Below, one piece after another: positions 33,793 through 44,169 of a DNA stretch of 64,000 bases. Position 1 is the stretch's first letter. Every line of letters starts with the position of its first letter. A model generated the notes under the pieces. The model worked only from the letters and a program-made list of their open reading frames with translations. It did not search any database and was not told the DNA's origin. This DNA is from Eshraghiella sp964414835 (lineage in GTDB: Bacteria > Bacillota > Clostridia > Lachnospirales > Lachnospiraceae), in NCBI GenBank assembly GCA_964414835.1, contig CAYPWY010000002.1, forward strand, positions 62,001 to 126,000, given 5' to 3'. A program made the position numbers and the translations under genes.

Positions 33793-35023
33793 AAAAATGG
33801 GACAAAGGGCAGTTACGGCATCAAGAGTTACGGCAAAGCTTAAAATTAATGACAAAAATAAGGCACTTTCATTGATAGCCAAGGCGATTGTGGATAATAC
33901 GGAAAGAATTATTGCTGCCAATAATGATGATGTTGAAGCAGCAAAAGCTGCCAATATGAAGGAAGGACTTATTGACAGACTGTGCCTTACGCCTGAACGC
34001 ATAAAGGGTATGGCAGATGGAATTGTTCAGGTAGCAGCACTTGATGACCCTGTGGGAGAGGTTCTAGGCATGTGGGAGCGTCCTAACGGTCTGCGCATAG
34101 GACAGAAAAGGGTTCCGATAGGCGTAATAGGAATTATTTATGAGTCAAGACCTAATGTTACGCTTGACGCTTTCGGTCTTTGCTTTAAAGCCGGAAATGC
34201 AGTTATTCTTAAGGGCGGAAGTGATGCCATTAATTCCAACAAGGCAATAACAAAGGTTATACGGGAAACGCTTGAGGTCTGCCGCATAAATCCTGATTGC
34301 ATCCAGCTTATAGAGAGCACTGACAGAGCGGTTGCCACAGAGCTTATGCACCTTAATGAATATGTGGACGTACTTATTCCGAGAGGAGGCGCAGGGCTTA
34401 TAAAGGCAGTAGTCAATAATGCCACTATTCCGGTTATTGAGACAGGAACAGGCAACTGTCATGTATATGTGGATGAAACTGCCGATTTTGATATGGCGCT
34501 TGATATAATTGAAAATGCCAAAACCCAGAGAATAGGCGTATGCAATGCCTGTGAATCCTTGCTTGTACATAAGGCTGTTGCGGATGAATTCATTCCGCTT
34601 CTTGCAAAAAGGCTGTTTAAGCATAATGTCGAGGTAAGGGGCGATGAAAAATCGAGAGTCATTGTGCCGGAGTTTGGTTCGGCAAGCGATGAAGATTACG
34701 GCACTGAATATCTTGATTATATAGTATCGCTTAAAATTGTTGATGACATTGATGAGGCGGTATGCCATATAAATAAATACAATACCGGACATTCCGAAGC
34801 CATAGTGACGAGGGATTACGACAATGCCAATAAATTCCTTGATGAAGTTGATGCTGCCGCTGTATATGTAAATGCTTCCACACGTTTTACCGATGGATTT
34901 GAATTTGGTTTTGGGGCAGAAATCGGCATAAGCACTCAGAAGCTTCACGCAAGAGGTCCTATGGGACTTAAGGCGCTTACAACCACAAAATACATTATAT
35001 ATGGCAGCGGACAGATTCGTTAG
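33779..35023 (+). CDS. proA: Gamma-glutamyl phosphate reductase
   Basis: 414-residue NADPH-dependent reductase, second step of proline synthesis. IGVIGIIYESRPNVTLDAFGLC, the region with the catalytic Cys (RIGVCNACESLLVH) and FGFGAEIGISTQKLHARGPMGL are family motifs. The start lies 14 bases inside the preceding cyclo-ligase gene. Together with proB it completes the pathway to glutamate semialdehyde; proC is not in the window. Confidence 0.96.
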   Translation: MTELEKMGQRAVTASRVTAKLKINDKNKALSLIAKAIVDNTERIIAANNDDVEAAKAANMKEGLIDRLCLTPERIKGMADGIVQVAALDDPVGEVLGMWERPNGLRIGQKRVPIGVIGIIYESRPNVTLDAFGLCFKAGNAVILKGGSDAINSNKAITKVIRETLEVCRINPDCIQLIESTDRAVATELMHLNEYVDVLIPRGGAGLIKAVVNNATIPVIETGTGNCHVYVDETADFDMALDIIENAKTQRIGVCNACESLLVHKAVADEFIPLLAKRLFKHNVEVRGDEKSRVIVPEFGSASDEDYGTEYLDYIVSLKIVDDIDEAVCHINKYNTGHSEAIVTRDYDNANKFLDEVDAAAVYVNASTRFTDGFEFGFGAEIGISTQKLHARGPMGLKALTTTKYIIYGSGQIR

Positions 35024-35046
35024 CCGTTAAAAGGAAGGTTTATTTG

Positions 35047-36465
35047 ATGAATAATATGATACCGCAGAATGAGCCGGACAGACAGTTTGCTTATATTGAA
35101 CTGCTTAAATCTATAATTTCAGATAAAAAGAAGTCTGCCGGACATGAGCTTACATACCACATTCAGACCTTTGGTTGTCAGATGAATGCAAGGGATTCGG
35201 AGAAATTAGCCGGAATACTTGAGAAAATAGGATATGTGGAAACTGATACCGAGGAAGCAGATTTTGTAATATATAATACTTGTTCCGTCAGGGAAAATGC
35301 CAACATAAGAGTTTACGGAAGGCTGGGGCATTTGAATGCTATCAAAAAACACCGTAAGGACATGCTTATAGCTATATGCGGCTGCATGATGCAGGAGCCT
35401 GACGAGATTGAGAAAATCAAGACCACATACAGGTTTGTGGATATTGTTTTCGGCACCTACAATATTTTTAAGCTGGCAGAGCTCATATATGACAGATTAC
35501 AATCTGACGGAATGATTATAGACATCTGGAAGGATACTAATCAGATAGTTGAGGATATTCCTAATTCCCGCAAGTATTCTTTTAAATCGGGAATTAATAT
35601 TATGTTCGGATGCAACAACTTTTGCAGCTACTGTATAGTTCCTTATGTCAGAGGCAGGGAAAGGAGCCGCGAGCCTAAGGAAATTATACGTGAAATAGAA
35701 AAAATGGTGGCTGACGGAGTTAAGGAAGTAATGCTTCTTGGACAGAATGTAAATTCTTATGGTAAGAACCTGCCGGTTCCTGTCAGCTTTGCAAAGCTTC
35801 TTGCAGATGTAGCTGATATAGACGGGCTTGAAAGAATAAGATTTATGACGCCGCACCCAAAGGATTTGTCGGATGAGCTGATTAAGGTCATGGCTGAGAA
35901 TCCCAAAATCTGCAGGCACATACATTTGCCGCTGCAGTCCGGAAGCAGCAGACTTTTAAAGCTTATGAACCGTCATTATACAAAGGAATCATATCTTGAA
36001 CTGGTACGCAGGATAAGGGAAGCGCTTCCGGATGTTTCACTGACAACGGACATTATCGTAGGATTTCCGGGAGAAACAGATGAAGATTTTGAAGATACTC
36101 TTGATGTTGTAAAGCAGTCCGAATATGACAGTGCATTTACTTTTATATATTCCAAAAGGATTGGTACGCCTGCCGCTTTAATGGATGAGCAGGTTCCTGA
36201 GGATGTTACAAAGCAGCGTTTTGACAGACTTTTGGCAGCTGTCAGCCAAGGCGCCCAAAAACGCTGCGGGCTTGACGTGGGAAAAACATTACCTGTTCTT
36301 GTTGAGGAAGTCAATGAGCAGCATCCTGAGCTTGTTACGGGAAGACTTTCCAACAATACACTGGTACATTTTAGGGGAGACAGGTCATTGATTGGCAGGA
36401 TAGTTGATGTCAGACTTAATGAAAGCAAGGGATTCTATTATATAGGCGAACTTGCCGGTGAATAA
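35047..36465 (+). CDS. miaB: tRNA-2-methylthio-N6-dimethylallyladenosine synthase MiaB
   Basis: 472-residue radical-SAM methylthiotransferase acting on A37 of tRNAs, after MiaA. The N-terminal cluster cysteines are in TFGCQMNARDSEK, YNTCSVREN and ICGCMMQE; the radical-SAM CxxxCxxC is GCNNFCSYC, followed by IVPYVRGRERSR; a C-terminal TRAM domain ends the protein. ATG at 35047 has AAGGAAGG 8 bases upstream. miaB-mutS-mutL-miaA is a conserved order. Confidence 0.96.
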   Translation: MNNMIPQNEPDRQFAYIELLKSIISDKKKSAGHELTYHIQTFGCQMNARDSEKLAGILEKIGYVETDTEEADFVIYNTCSVRENANIRVYGRLGHLNAIKKHRKDMLIAICGCMMQEPDEIEKIKTTYRFVDIVFGTYNIFKLAELIYDRLQSDGMIIDIWKDTNQIVEDIPNSRKYSFKSGINIMFGCNNFCSYCIVPYVRGRERSREPKEIIREIEKMVADGVKEVMLLGQNVNSYGKNLPVPVSFAKLLADVADIDGLERIRFMTPHPKDLSDELIKVMAENPKICRHIHLPLQSGSSRLLKLMNRHYTKESYLELVRRIREALPDVSLTTDIIVGFPGETDEDFEDTLDVVKQSEYDSAFTFIYSKRIGTPAALMDEQVPEDVTKQRFDRLLAAVSQGAQKRCGLDVGKTLPVLVEEVNEQHPELVTGRLSNNTLVHFRGDRSLIGRIVDVRLNESKGFYYIGELAGE

Positions 36466-36486
36466 TTACGAAGCGAGGATAAAATA

Positions 36487-39138
36487 ATGGCAGAATACAG
36501 CCCGATGATGCAAAAATATCTGGAAACCAAGGAGGAGTACAAGGATTGTGTGCTTTTTTACAGACTGGGCGATTTCTATGAGATGTTTTTCGAGGATGCA
36601 ATAAATGTGTCGAGGGAATTGGAACTTACTTTGACGGGCAAGGACTGCGGGCAGGAAGAGCGTGCTCCTATGTGCGGCATACCTTTTCATGCTGCCGATA
36701 CATATATTAACCGTCTTGTGGATAAGGGCTACAAGGTTGCCATATGTGAGCAGGTGGAGGACCCCAAGCAGGCGAAAGGTCTTGTAAAACGAGAGGTAAT
36801 AAGGATAGTCACTCCCGGCACCAATTTTAATACAGGTGCATTAAAGGAAGACCGGAATAATTACCTTATGTGTATAGCATATATGGGTAATTCCATAGGG
36901 CTTGCAGTTACTGATGTTACAACAGGTGATTTCATGGTTTCGGAAATGACAACAGGTCGTGAGCTTTTGGATGAGATAAATAAATTTTCGCCTTCTGAAA
37001 TCATATGCAACGAGGCTTTTGCAATAAGCGGAATTGACCTGACAGATATACGGAACAGGCTTTCAATAGCAATGTCCCAGCTTGATACATGGTATTTTGA
37101 CGGTGATGGCGCAGAAAAAATAATAAAAGAGCATTTTAAGGTGTCCAATATTGAAGGGCTTGGGCTTAAGGATTATCCTACGGGAATTGTCGCCGCAGGA
37201 GCGCTTATGAATTATCTCTATGAGACCCAGAAAAACTCGCTTCCTCATATAACGCAGATAACGCCTTACAGCACAGGCAAATTCATGATAATAGACAGCT
37301 TCACAAGGCGGAACCTTGAGCTTGTGGAGACTATGCGTGAAAAGCAGAAAAGAGGCTCGCTTTTATGGGCTCTTGATAAAACCAAAACAGCCATGGGAGC
37401 AAGGCTTCTGAGAAGTATGATTGAGCAGCCGCTTATAATCAAAGATGATATTACAGCGAGACAGCAGGCTGTGGGAGAACTGATTGACAATTACATAACA
37501 AGGGAAGAGCTGAGAGAATATCTCAATGCCATATATGATTTGGAACGTATTATCGGAAGGATAAGCACCAAAACGGCAGGCCCACGTGAGCTTATTGCAT
37601 TTAAAGGCTCGCTTGAAATGCTTCCGCATATTAAGAGATTGCTTGAAAGTCTTAAAAGTCCGCTTATTGTGTCATTGTATGAGGGACTGGACACCCTTGA
37701 CGATATTTTCCGGCTTATAAATCAATCTATTGTTGAAGAACCGCCTCTTCAGATAAAGGAAGGCGGGATTATTAAAGAGGGATTTAATCAGGAGGTTGAC
37801 AGATTAAGAAGCGCCAAGACCGAGGGTAAAAACTGGCTTGCAGAGCTTGAAGCCGGAGAAAGAGAACGGACGGGCATCAAAAATTTAAGAATCAAGTACA
37901 ACAAGGTATTCGGATATTATCTGGAGGTTACAAATTCATTTAAAGAGCTTGTTCCCGAAGATTACATAAGAAAACAGACTTTGACAAACGCCGAGCGTTA
38001 TACTATGCCTAAGCTCAAGGAACTGGAGGACATAATTCTCGGTGCAGAGGACAAGCTCTTTTCATTGGAGTATGATATTTTTGCCGATATAAGAAACAGC
38101 ATATCGGAGCAGGTTGTGAGAATACAGCGCGCCGCCAAGGCGATAGCCGGAATAGATGTGTACGCTTCACTGGCATGTGTTGCCCAACAGAATAACTATG
38201 TGTGCCCTTCAATCAACAATGATGGCATTATAAATATAATCGGAGGAAGACATCCTGTTGTTGAAAAAATGCTCAACAATAATATGTTTGTGGAGAATGA
38301 TACCTATCTTGACAATAATATGAACAGGATTTCCATAATTACAGGACCGAATATGGCAGGTAAGTCCACATATATGCGTCAGGCGGCGCTTATAGTCCTT
38401 ATGGCACAGATTGGTTCCTATGTTCCGGCAAAGGAAGCCGATATAGGCATAGTTGACAGGATATTTACCAGAGTAGGTGCATCTGACGATTTGGCAAGCG
38501 GACAGAGTACATTTATGGTGGAAATGACGGAGGTTGCCAACATTCTCAGAAATGCTACTGCTGACAGCCTTCTGATTCTTGATGAGATTGGAAGGGGAAC
38601 CAGTACATTTGACGGCTTATCCATTGCATGGGCTGTTGTAGAGCACATAAGCAATCAGAAGTTATTGGGTGCCAAGACACTTTTCGCAACGCACTATCAT
38701 GAGCTTACAGAACTTGAAGGAACCGTTGACGGCGTCAATAATTACTGTATCGCAGTTAAAGAACAGGGAGACGATATTGTTTTTCTCAGGAAAATTGTCA
38801 AGGGCGGAGCTGACAAGAGCTATGGAATACAGGTGGCAAAGCTTGCCGGCGTACCGGACAGCGTAATATCCAGAGCTAAGGAGCTTGTAAAAGAGCTTTC
38901 GGACAATGATATATCCATGAAAACCAGAGAGATTGCCAGACTGGGCATATCCAAGGATGATGTAAAAATACCGGAGCATATTGGAAAAGAACAGTATGTA
39001 CAGATGTCTCTTTTTGACACAGTCAACAATGATGATATAATAGATGAAATCAAAAATCTTGATTTGTCAAGGATTACGCCCATTGATGCACTTAACCAAC
39101 TGTATTCGATACAGGACAAAATTAAAAACAGGTGGTAA
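36487..39138 (+). CDS. mutS: DNA mismatch repair protein MutS
   Basis: 883 residues, full-length MutS. The mismatch-reading Phe-x-Glu is in GDFYEMFFED near the N-terminus; Walker A GPNMAGKSTYMRQ, Walker B ILDEIGRGTSTFDG, and the helix-turn-helix ATHYHELTEL follow. Recognises mispairs and recruits MutL, whose gene follows at once. A second, truncated and membrane-bound MutS-like ATPase is at 18243. Confidence 0.98.
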   Translation: MAEYSPMMQKYLETKEEYKDCVLFYRLGDFYEMFFEDAINVSRELELTLTGKDCGQEERAPMCGIPFHAADTYINRLVDKGYKVAICEQVEDPKQAKGLVKREVIRIVTPGTNFNTGALKEDRNNYLMCIAYMGNSIGLAVTDVTTGDFMVSEMTTGRELLDEINKFSPSEIICNEAFAISGIDLTDIRNRLSIAMSQLDTWYFDGDGAEKIIKEHFKVSNIEGLGLKDYPTGIVAAGALMNYLYETQKNSLPHITQITPYSTGKFMIIDSFTRRNLELVETMREKQKRGSLLWALDKTKTAMGARLLRSMIEQPLIIKDDITARQQAVGELIDNYITREELREYLNAIYDLERIIGRISTKTAGPRELIAFKGSLEMLPHIKRLLESLKSPLIVSLYEGLDTLDDIFRLINQSIVEEPPLQIKEGGIIKEGFNQEVDRLRSAKTEGKNWLAELEAGERERTGIKNLRIKYNKVFGYYLEVTNSFKELVPEDYIRKQTLTNAERYTMPKLKELEDIILGAEDKLFSLEYDIFADIRNSISEQVVRIQRAAKAIAGIDVYASLACVAQQNNYVCPSINNDGIINIIGGRHPVVEKMLNNNMFVENDTYLDNNMNRISIITGPNMAGKSTYMRQAALIVLMAQIGSYVPAKEADIGIVDRIFTRVGASDDLASGQSTFMVEMTEVANILRNATADSLLILDEIGRGTSTFDGLSIAWAVVEHISNQKLLGAKTLFATHYHELTELEGTVDGVNNYCIAVKEQGDDIVFLRKIVKGGADKSYGIQVAKLAGVPDSVISRAKELVKELSDNDISMKTREIARLGISKDDVKIPEHIGKEQYVQMSLFDTVNNDDIIDEIKNLDLSRITPIDALNQLYSIQDKIKNRW

Positions 39139-39140
39139 AA

Positions 39141-41102
39141 ATGGCTATTAATATATTAGACCAGAATACAATCAATAAAATAGCGGCAGGCGAGGTTGTG
39201 GAACGCCCTTCCTCTGTGGTTAAAGAGCTTGTGGAAAATGCCATAGATGCAGGGGCAACAGCGATAACAGTGGAAATCAAGGACGGAGGAATGTCGCTTA
39301 TAAGAATTACGGACAATGGCTGCGGTATTCCCAAAGCTGATGTTAAGCTGGCTTTCCTGCGTCACTCAACAAGCAAAATCAAGGATGCGGCAGATTTGCT
39401 TGGTATATCATCGCTTGGTTTCAGAGGTGAAGCCTTATCAAGTATAAGCGCGGTTTCCCAAGTGGAGCTTATAACAAAATGCGGGGACGAGCTTGCCGGA
39501 ACAAGATATCGCATAGACGGCGGAACGGAGAAGGAGTTTGAGGAGGTGGGCGCCCCTGACGGAACAACATTTCTTGTGCGCAATATATTTTACAATACTC
39601 CGGCTAGACGTAAATTTCTAAAAACCCCTGCTACAGAGGCGGGATATATAAGCTCGGTAATAGAACATTTATGCATGTCCCACCCGGATATTTCATTCAG
39701 ATTTATCAACAATAACCAGCCCAAGCTGCAGACCGCCGGAAACGGAAGTCTGCGGGATGTGATTTATGCGGTTTATGGCAGGGAAATAGCTTCCAATCTT
39801 ATAGAAATTGACAGAACCTTTGAGAATTTTGTGGTGAAAGGTTATATAGGCAAGCCCGTTATATGCCGTGGTAACCGCAACTATGAAAATTATTATATCA
39901 ACGGAAGATACATAAGAAGCAATATAGTAGCAAAAGCGGTGGAGGAAGCTTATGCACCTTTTATAATGCAGCATAAGTACCCGTTCACGGCTTTTCATAT
40001 TACCATAGAACCTGAGCTTCTGGATGTGAATGTCCATCCTTCCAAGATGGAGCTACGCTTTGCTAATGGACCATACATATTTGATTCCGTGAAAACCGCA
40101 GTATCGGACGGATTATACCACAGAGAACTTATTGTTGATGTAACCATAGATGAAAAGAAAAAGCCTGAACCTTACAGAGCGCCTGAGGTCAAGCCGCTTT
40201 CAGGCGTTGTGAATTTCACAAAAGCTCCAGAAATCAGTAAGGATTTTGTGCCGCACAAACCAATATCGGGACATTCGTCAGAACACACAGGTTCCGATGG
40301 CGATAAAATAATGCATCTGTCACAACAGTCAAAAACGCAGCAGGATATTGAATCAGCACAGCAAAAGGCACAGCAGCCTGAACCGGTCAAAGACGCAGCG
40401 CCGCAGAGAATGCCGGAGCCTTTTGAGACAAAGCGTGCCGCCAGATATGATGCGGAAAATCCGAACCCCCATTATGAGCAGCTGGAGCTTTTTGAACGAA
40501 CTGAGCTTCTCAAGGAGCAGAACAAAAAAGATATTCGCATTGTGGGACAGGCTTTTGATACCTACTGGATTATAGAGTTTGAGAAAAACATGTATATAAT
40601 TGACCAGCACGCAGCCCACGAAAAGGTGCTTTTTGAGCGTTTTATGAAGCGTTATAACCAGCGTGAGATTACCACACAGTATTTAAGTCCTCCTGTTATT
40701 TTTTCAGTCACAATGCAGGAAGAAAATCTTCTCACTGCCAATATGGACTATTTTATCCAAAGCGGATTTGAGGTTGAAAGCTTTGGCGGTGATGAATATG
40801 CTATACGCGGTATTCCCGCTGACTTTAGCACTGCAAATCCGGCGGAACTTCTTCTGGAAATACTTGATGAGCTTTCATCGGACACCAGAAAGACAACGCC
40901 TGAGACCATAAAGGATAAAATAGCCACAATGTCGTGCAAGGCGGCGGTAAAAGGCAATAACAGACTGTCGGAGGCGGAAGTGAAACAGCTTATAAATGAG
41001 CTTATGGAGCTTGAAAATCCCTATAACTGTCCTCACGGCAGACCTACCATGATTACAATCAGCAAATATGAGCTTGAAAAAAAGTTTAAGCGGATAATTT
41101 AA
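39141..41102 (+). CDS. mutL: DNA mismatch repair protein MutL
   Basis: 653 residues. The GHKL ATPase motifs are ELVENAIDAGA, DNGCGI and SLGFRGEAL; a Gln/Pro-rich linker (about residues 370-450) follows; the C-terminal endonuclease motif DQHAAHEKVLFE starts at Asp488, so this is a nicking MutL as expected in species lacking MutH. ATG at 39141, with AGGTGG five bases upstream at the end of mutS, preferred to an in-frame GTG at 39132. Confidence 0.97.
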   Translation: MAINILDQNTINKIAAGEVVERPSSVVKELVENAIDAGATAITVEIKDGGMSLIRITDNGCGIPKADVKLAFLRHSTSKIKDAADLLGISSLGFRGEALSSISAVSQVELITKCGDELAGTRYRIDGGTEKEFEEVGAPDGTTFLVRNIFYNTPARRKFLKTPATEAGYISSVIEHLCMSHPDISFRFINNNQPKLQTAGNGSLRDVIYAVYGREIASNLIEIDRTFENFVVKGYIGKPVICRGNRNYENYYINGRYIRSNIVAKAVEEAYAPFIMQHKYPFTAFHITIEPELLDVNVHPSKMELRFANGPYIFDSVKTAVSDGLYHRELIVDVTIDEKKKPEPYRAPEVKPLSGVVNFTKAPEISKDFVPHKPISGHSSEHTGSDGDKIMHLSQQSKTQQDIESAQQKAQQPEPVKDAAPQRMPEPFETKRAARYDAENPNPHYEQLELFERTELLKEQNKKDIRIVGQAFDTYWIIEFEKNMYIIDQHAAHEKVLFERFMKRYNQREITTQYLSPPVIFSVTMQEENLLTANMDYFIQSGFEVESFGGDEYAIRGIPADFSTANPAELLLEILDELSSDTRKTTPETIKDKIATMSCKAAVKGNNRLSEAEVKQLINELMELENPYNCPHGRPTMITISKYELEKKFKRII

Positions 41103-41115
41103 AGGAAAATATCTA

Positions 41116-42075
41116 ATGGAAAAGAAACCTTTAATAATACTTACAGGGCCTACGGCAGTGGGTAAAACGGAACTGTCCGTCAGACTTGCAGGCGAAATCG
41201 GAGGCGAGATTATAAGCGCCGATTCAATGCAGGTGTACAAAAAAATGAATATCGGTACTGCTAAGGTAAGACCTGATGAGATGTGCGGTATAAAACATTA
41301 TCTTATTGACGTACTGGACCCTGCGGAGGAATTTAATGTATTCAAATTCCAGACACTTGCCAAGGATGCCATTGAGAAAATATACAGCAATGGTCATATA
41401 CCTATAATAGCAGGAGGAACCGGATTCTATATACAGTCAGTACTGTATGATGTTGACTTTACCGAAACTGACACAGACATGTCATATCGTGATGAACTAT
41501 ATGAACTTAGCCGCCGTAAAGGTGCTTTATATGTCCATGAGCTTCTTAAGGCAGCAGACCCTGAGTCGGCAGCGGCTATTCATCCCAACAATATAAAAAG
41601 AGTCATTCGTGCCCTTGAATACAACCATCAGACAGGGAAAAAGATGTCGGAGCATAATCAAGAACAGTCCGCAAGGCAGTCACCGTATAATTTTGTGTAT
41701 TTTGTGCTTAATGATGACAGAAGGCTCATATATGAGCGTATAGATAAACGTGTTGACATAATGATAGAAGAGGGGCTTTTGACGGAAGTGAAATCGCTTA
41801 TGGATGAGGGATACCATAGAAATCTTGTGTCAATGAAGGGACTTGGCTACAAGGAGATAATAGATTATTATAACGGTAATACAACCCTTGAGGAAGCAAT
41901 ATATATCCTTAAACGTGACACAAGACATTTTGCAAAGAGGCAGCTTACATGGTTTGGAAGGGAAAAGGACGTTACATTTGTAAACCTTAATGAATTTGCC
42001 GGAGACGGCGCAGCAAAAAAACTGGCGGCATTGAAATACATGCTGACTGAAATTGACAATAAAAATATTATGTAA
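41116..42075 (+). CDS. miaA: tRNA dimethylallyltransferase
   Basis: 319 residues. Adds the dimethylallyl group to A37 of tRNAs reading UNN codons; the product is the substrate of MiaB. P-loop GPTAVGKTEL (10-19), ISADSMQVYKKMNIGTAK and VGGTG-like IAGGTGFYIQSVLYDVDF are family motifs. It lies 13 bases after mutL. hfq, which often follows miaA, is not here. Confidence 0.97.
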   Translation: MEKKPLIILTGPTAVGKTELSVRLAGEIGGEIISADSMQVYKKMNIGTAKVRPDEMCGIKHYLIDVLDPAEEFNVFKFQTLAKDAIEKIYSNGHIPIIAGGTGFYIQSVLYDVDFTETDTDMSYRDELYELSRRKGALYVHELLKAADPESAAAIHPNNIKRVIRALEYNHQTGKKMSEHNQEQSARQSPYNFVYFVLNDDRRLIYERIDKRVDIMIEEGLLTEVKSLMDEGYHRNLVSMKGLGYKEIIDYYNGNTTLEEAIYILKRDTRHFAKRQLTWFGREKDVTFVNLNEFAGDGAAKKLAALKYMLTEIDNKNIM

Positions 42076-42091
42076 ACCACAAGGAGAAAAA

Positions 42092-43375
42092 ATGGATACA
42101 CCGGTTATTGATATGTACAGAGAGCTTGGAATAGACGACAGGATTATTGCTATGTCGCAGGCGATAGAAGATGAATTGAAGGAACGTTTTGATGCCATTG
42201 ATAAAACTGCGGAATACAACCAGATGAAGGTGATTAAGGCAATGCAGAAGAATCAGGTCAGCGAAGCGCATCTGGGCACATCAACAGGCTATGGCTACAA
42301 TGATATAGGGAGAGATACACTTGAAAGCGTTTACGCCAACGTTTTTCATACGGAGAGCGCACTTGTTCGTGCCCAGATAACCTGCGGAACACATGCGCTG
42401 ACGGTGGCACTTGCAGGAAATCTTCGTCCGGGGGACCAGCTTTTTTCTCCTGTTGGAATGCCTTATGATACATTACAGGGGATTATAGGAATCAGGGAAG
42501 AAACAGGGAGCCTTGCGGAATATGGAATAACCTATGCGCAGGCTGAGCTTAAAGCAAACGGTGAATTTGATTTTGATGCAATCAGAAAGGGAATCAATGA
42601 GCGTACAAAGCTTGTTACAATACAGCGCTCCAAGGGATATGCTTCAAGGCCCACATTTTCAGTTGAGAAAATCGGAGAGCTTATTGCGTTTGTAAAGAGT
42701 GTTAAACCGGATGTTATCTGCATGGTTGATAACTGTTACGGAGAATTTGTTGAAACCATTGAACCTTCAGATGTGGGAGCCGATATTGTTGTGGGCTCAT
42801 TGATAAAAAATCCCGGTGGTGGTCTGGCGCCTATCGGCGGATATATCTGCGGTAAAAAAGAATATGTTGACAATGCTGCATACAGGCTTACGGCACCGGG
42901 GTTGGGAAGAGAATTAGGCGCATCGCTGGGAGTCAATCCGCAATTCTTTCAGGGACTTTTCATGGCGCCGACAGTGACGGCTTCCGCATTGAAAGGCGCT
43001 GTTTTTGCAGCCAATCTCTATGAAAAGCTGGGATTTAAGGTTATACCTGATTCTGTTGAACCCCGATACGATATAATACAGGCAGTAGAGCTGGGAAAGC
43101 CGGAATATCTGATTGCCTTTTGTAAGGGAATACAGGCGGCATCTCCTGTTGACAGTCATGTAACGCCTGAGCCTTGGGATATGCCTGGTTATGACTCAAA
43201 GGTTATTATGGCTGCAGGAACATTTGTGTCGGGCGCTTCCATAGAATTATCAGCCGACGGACCGTTAAGACCTCCATATACGGCGTTTTTTCAGGGAGGA
43301 CTGACATGGAAACACGCCAAATTCGGCATAATGATGAGCCTTCAGAAGCTTTTGGATGCGGATTTTAATTTTTAA
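42092..43375 (+). CDS. Methionine gamma-lyase family PLP protein (YnbB, 'aluminium resistance' type)
   Basis: 427 residues from the ATG at 42092 (AAGGAG upstream). Fold type I PLP enzyme; the PLP lysine is likely in GSLIKNPGGGLAP, and MVDNCYGEFVE holds the Asp that contacts the cofactor. The family is sometimes named after an aluminium resistance locus, with no firm substrate. The miaA-ynbB neighbourhood is like Bacillus, but hfq and ynbA are missing between them. Confidence 0.88.
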   Translation: MDTPVIDMYRELGIDDRIIAMSQAIEDELKERFDAIDKTAEYNQMKVIKAMQKNQVSEAHLGTSTGYGYNDIGRDTLESVYANVFHTESALVRAQITCGTHALTVALAGNLRPGDQLFSPVGMPYDTLQGIIGIREETGSLAEYGITYAQAELKANGEFDFDAIRKGINERTKLVTIQRSKGYASRPTFSVEKIGELIAFVKSVKPDVICMVDNCYGEFVETIEPSDVGADIVVGSLIKNPGGGLAPIGGYICGKKEYVDNAAYRLTAPGLGRELGASLGVNPQFFQGLFMAPTVTASALKGAVFAANLYEKLGFKVIPDSVEPRYDIIQAVELGKPEYLIAFCKGIQAASPVDSHVTPEPWDMPGYDSKVIMAAGTFVSGASIELSADGPLRPPYTAFFQGGLTWKHAKFGIMMSLQKLLDADFNF

Positions 43376-43476
43376 ATGTATACATTCGTTTTGAAATGTG
43401 ATAATATTATTTAATATAGGTATTAAGGCGTATTGCGCCGTTTTGAACTTCCTGCCTGCCGGAGATAGGAGGTTTA

Positions 43477-44166
43477 ATGAAGCTTAGTACAGAAGAATAT
43501 GAGATTCTGCCATATGAAAAATGTCTCAGATACGGGCCGGAGGCGCTTACGGATACAGAGCTGATTGCAATAATTCTCAGATGCGGCACGGTCAAACATA
43601 ATTGTCTGGAAATCGCAGGCAAGCTGATGGCGGTTTCAGGAGGTCAGGGACTTTTAGGATTGAAGCATCTTACGCTCAGCCAGCTTAAGTCCATTGAAGG
43701 AATCGGCAATGTCAAAGCCGTTATGCTTAAATGTATAGGTGAGATTTCTTCAAGAATCAGCATTACAGGAAAAAGGCACCTTAGAAGCTTTTCTGATTCC
43801 GGTCTTGTGGCAGATTACTATATGGAAAAACTAAGGCATCTTGAGAAAGAACGTTTTATGCTTATGCTGTTGGACGTGAAGTGCAGGCTTATCCATGAAT
43901 CCGTCATTTCAGTTGGAACAGTTAACTTTACATGTGTTTCGGCAAGAGAAATTTTCAGAGACGCTGTCAGTTATGGTGCGGTATATCTGATTATGATTCA
44001 CAACCATCCAAGCGGGGACCCTACGCCAAGCAATGAGGATATTGATACAACAACACGGATTTTCAATGCTGGTATGCTCATGGGAATACCGTTAATTGAC
44101 CACATAATAATAGGCGATAATTGCTATGTAAGTTTTAAAGAAAAGAAATTATTAGGAAAGGAATAG
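43477..44166 (+). CDS. radC: RadC family JAB/MPN-domain protein
   Basis: 229 residues: an N-terminal helix-hairpin-helix region (LKSIEGIGNVKAVMLKC) and a C-terminal JAB metalloprotease-like domain with HNHPSGDPTPSNED. The old DNA-repair name is not well supported; function is unclear. Upstream, radC heads the mre cluster as in Bacillus. AGGAGG precedes the ATG. The 100-base gap before it is AT-rich and includes TGATAATAT, a possible extended -10. Confidence 0.93.
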   Translation: MKLSTEEYEILPYEKCLRYGPEALTDTELIAIILRCGTVKHNCLEIAGKLMAVSGGQGLLGLKHLTLSQLKSIEGIGNVKAVMLKCIGEISSRISITGKRHLRSFSDSGLVADYYMEKLRHLEKERFMLMLLDVKCRLIHESVISVGTVNFTCVSAREIFRDAVSYGAVYLIMIHNHPSGDPTPSNEDIDTTTRIFNAGMLMGIPLIDHIIIGDNCYVSFKEKKLLGKE

Positions 44167-44169
44167 AAA

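Noticed and set aside
34145..34948. 267-codon frame on the minus strand opposite proA
   Set aside because: It is a shadow of proA codon use, with no ribosome-binding site or recognisable motif; other long antisense frames (such as 30514-31116) were dropped for the same reason.
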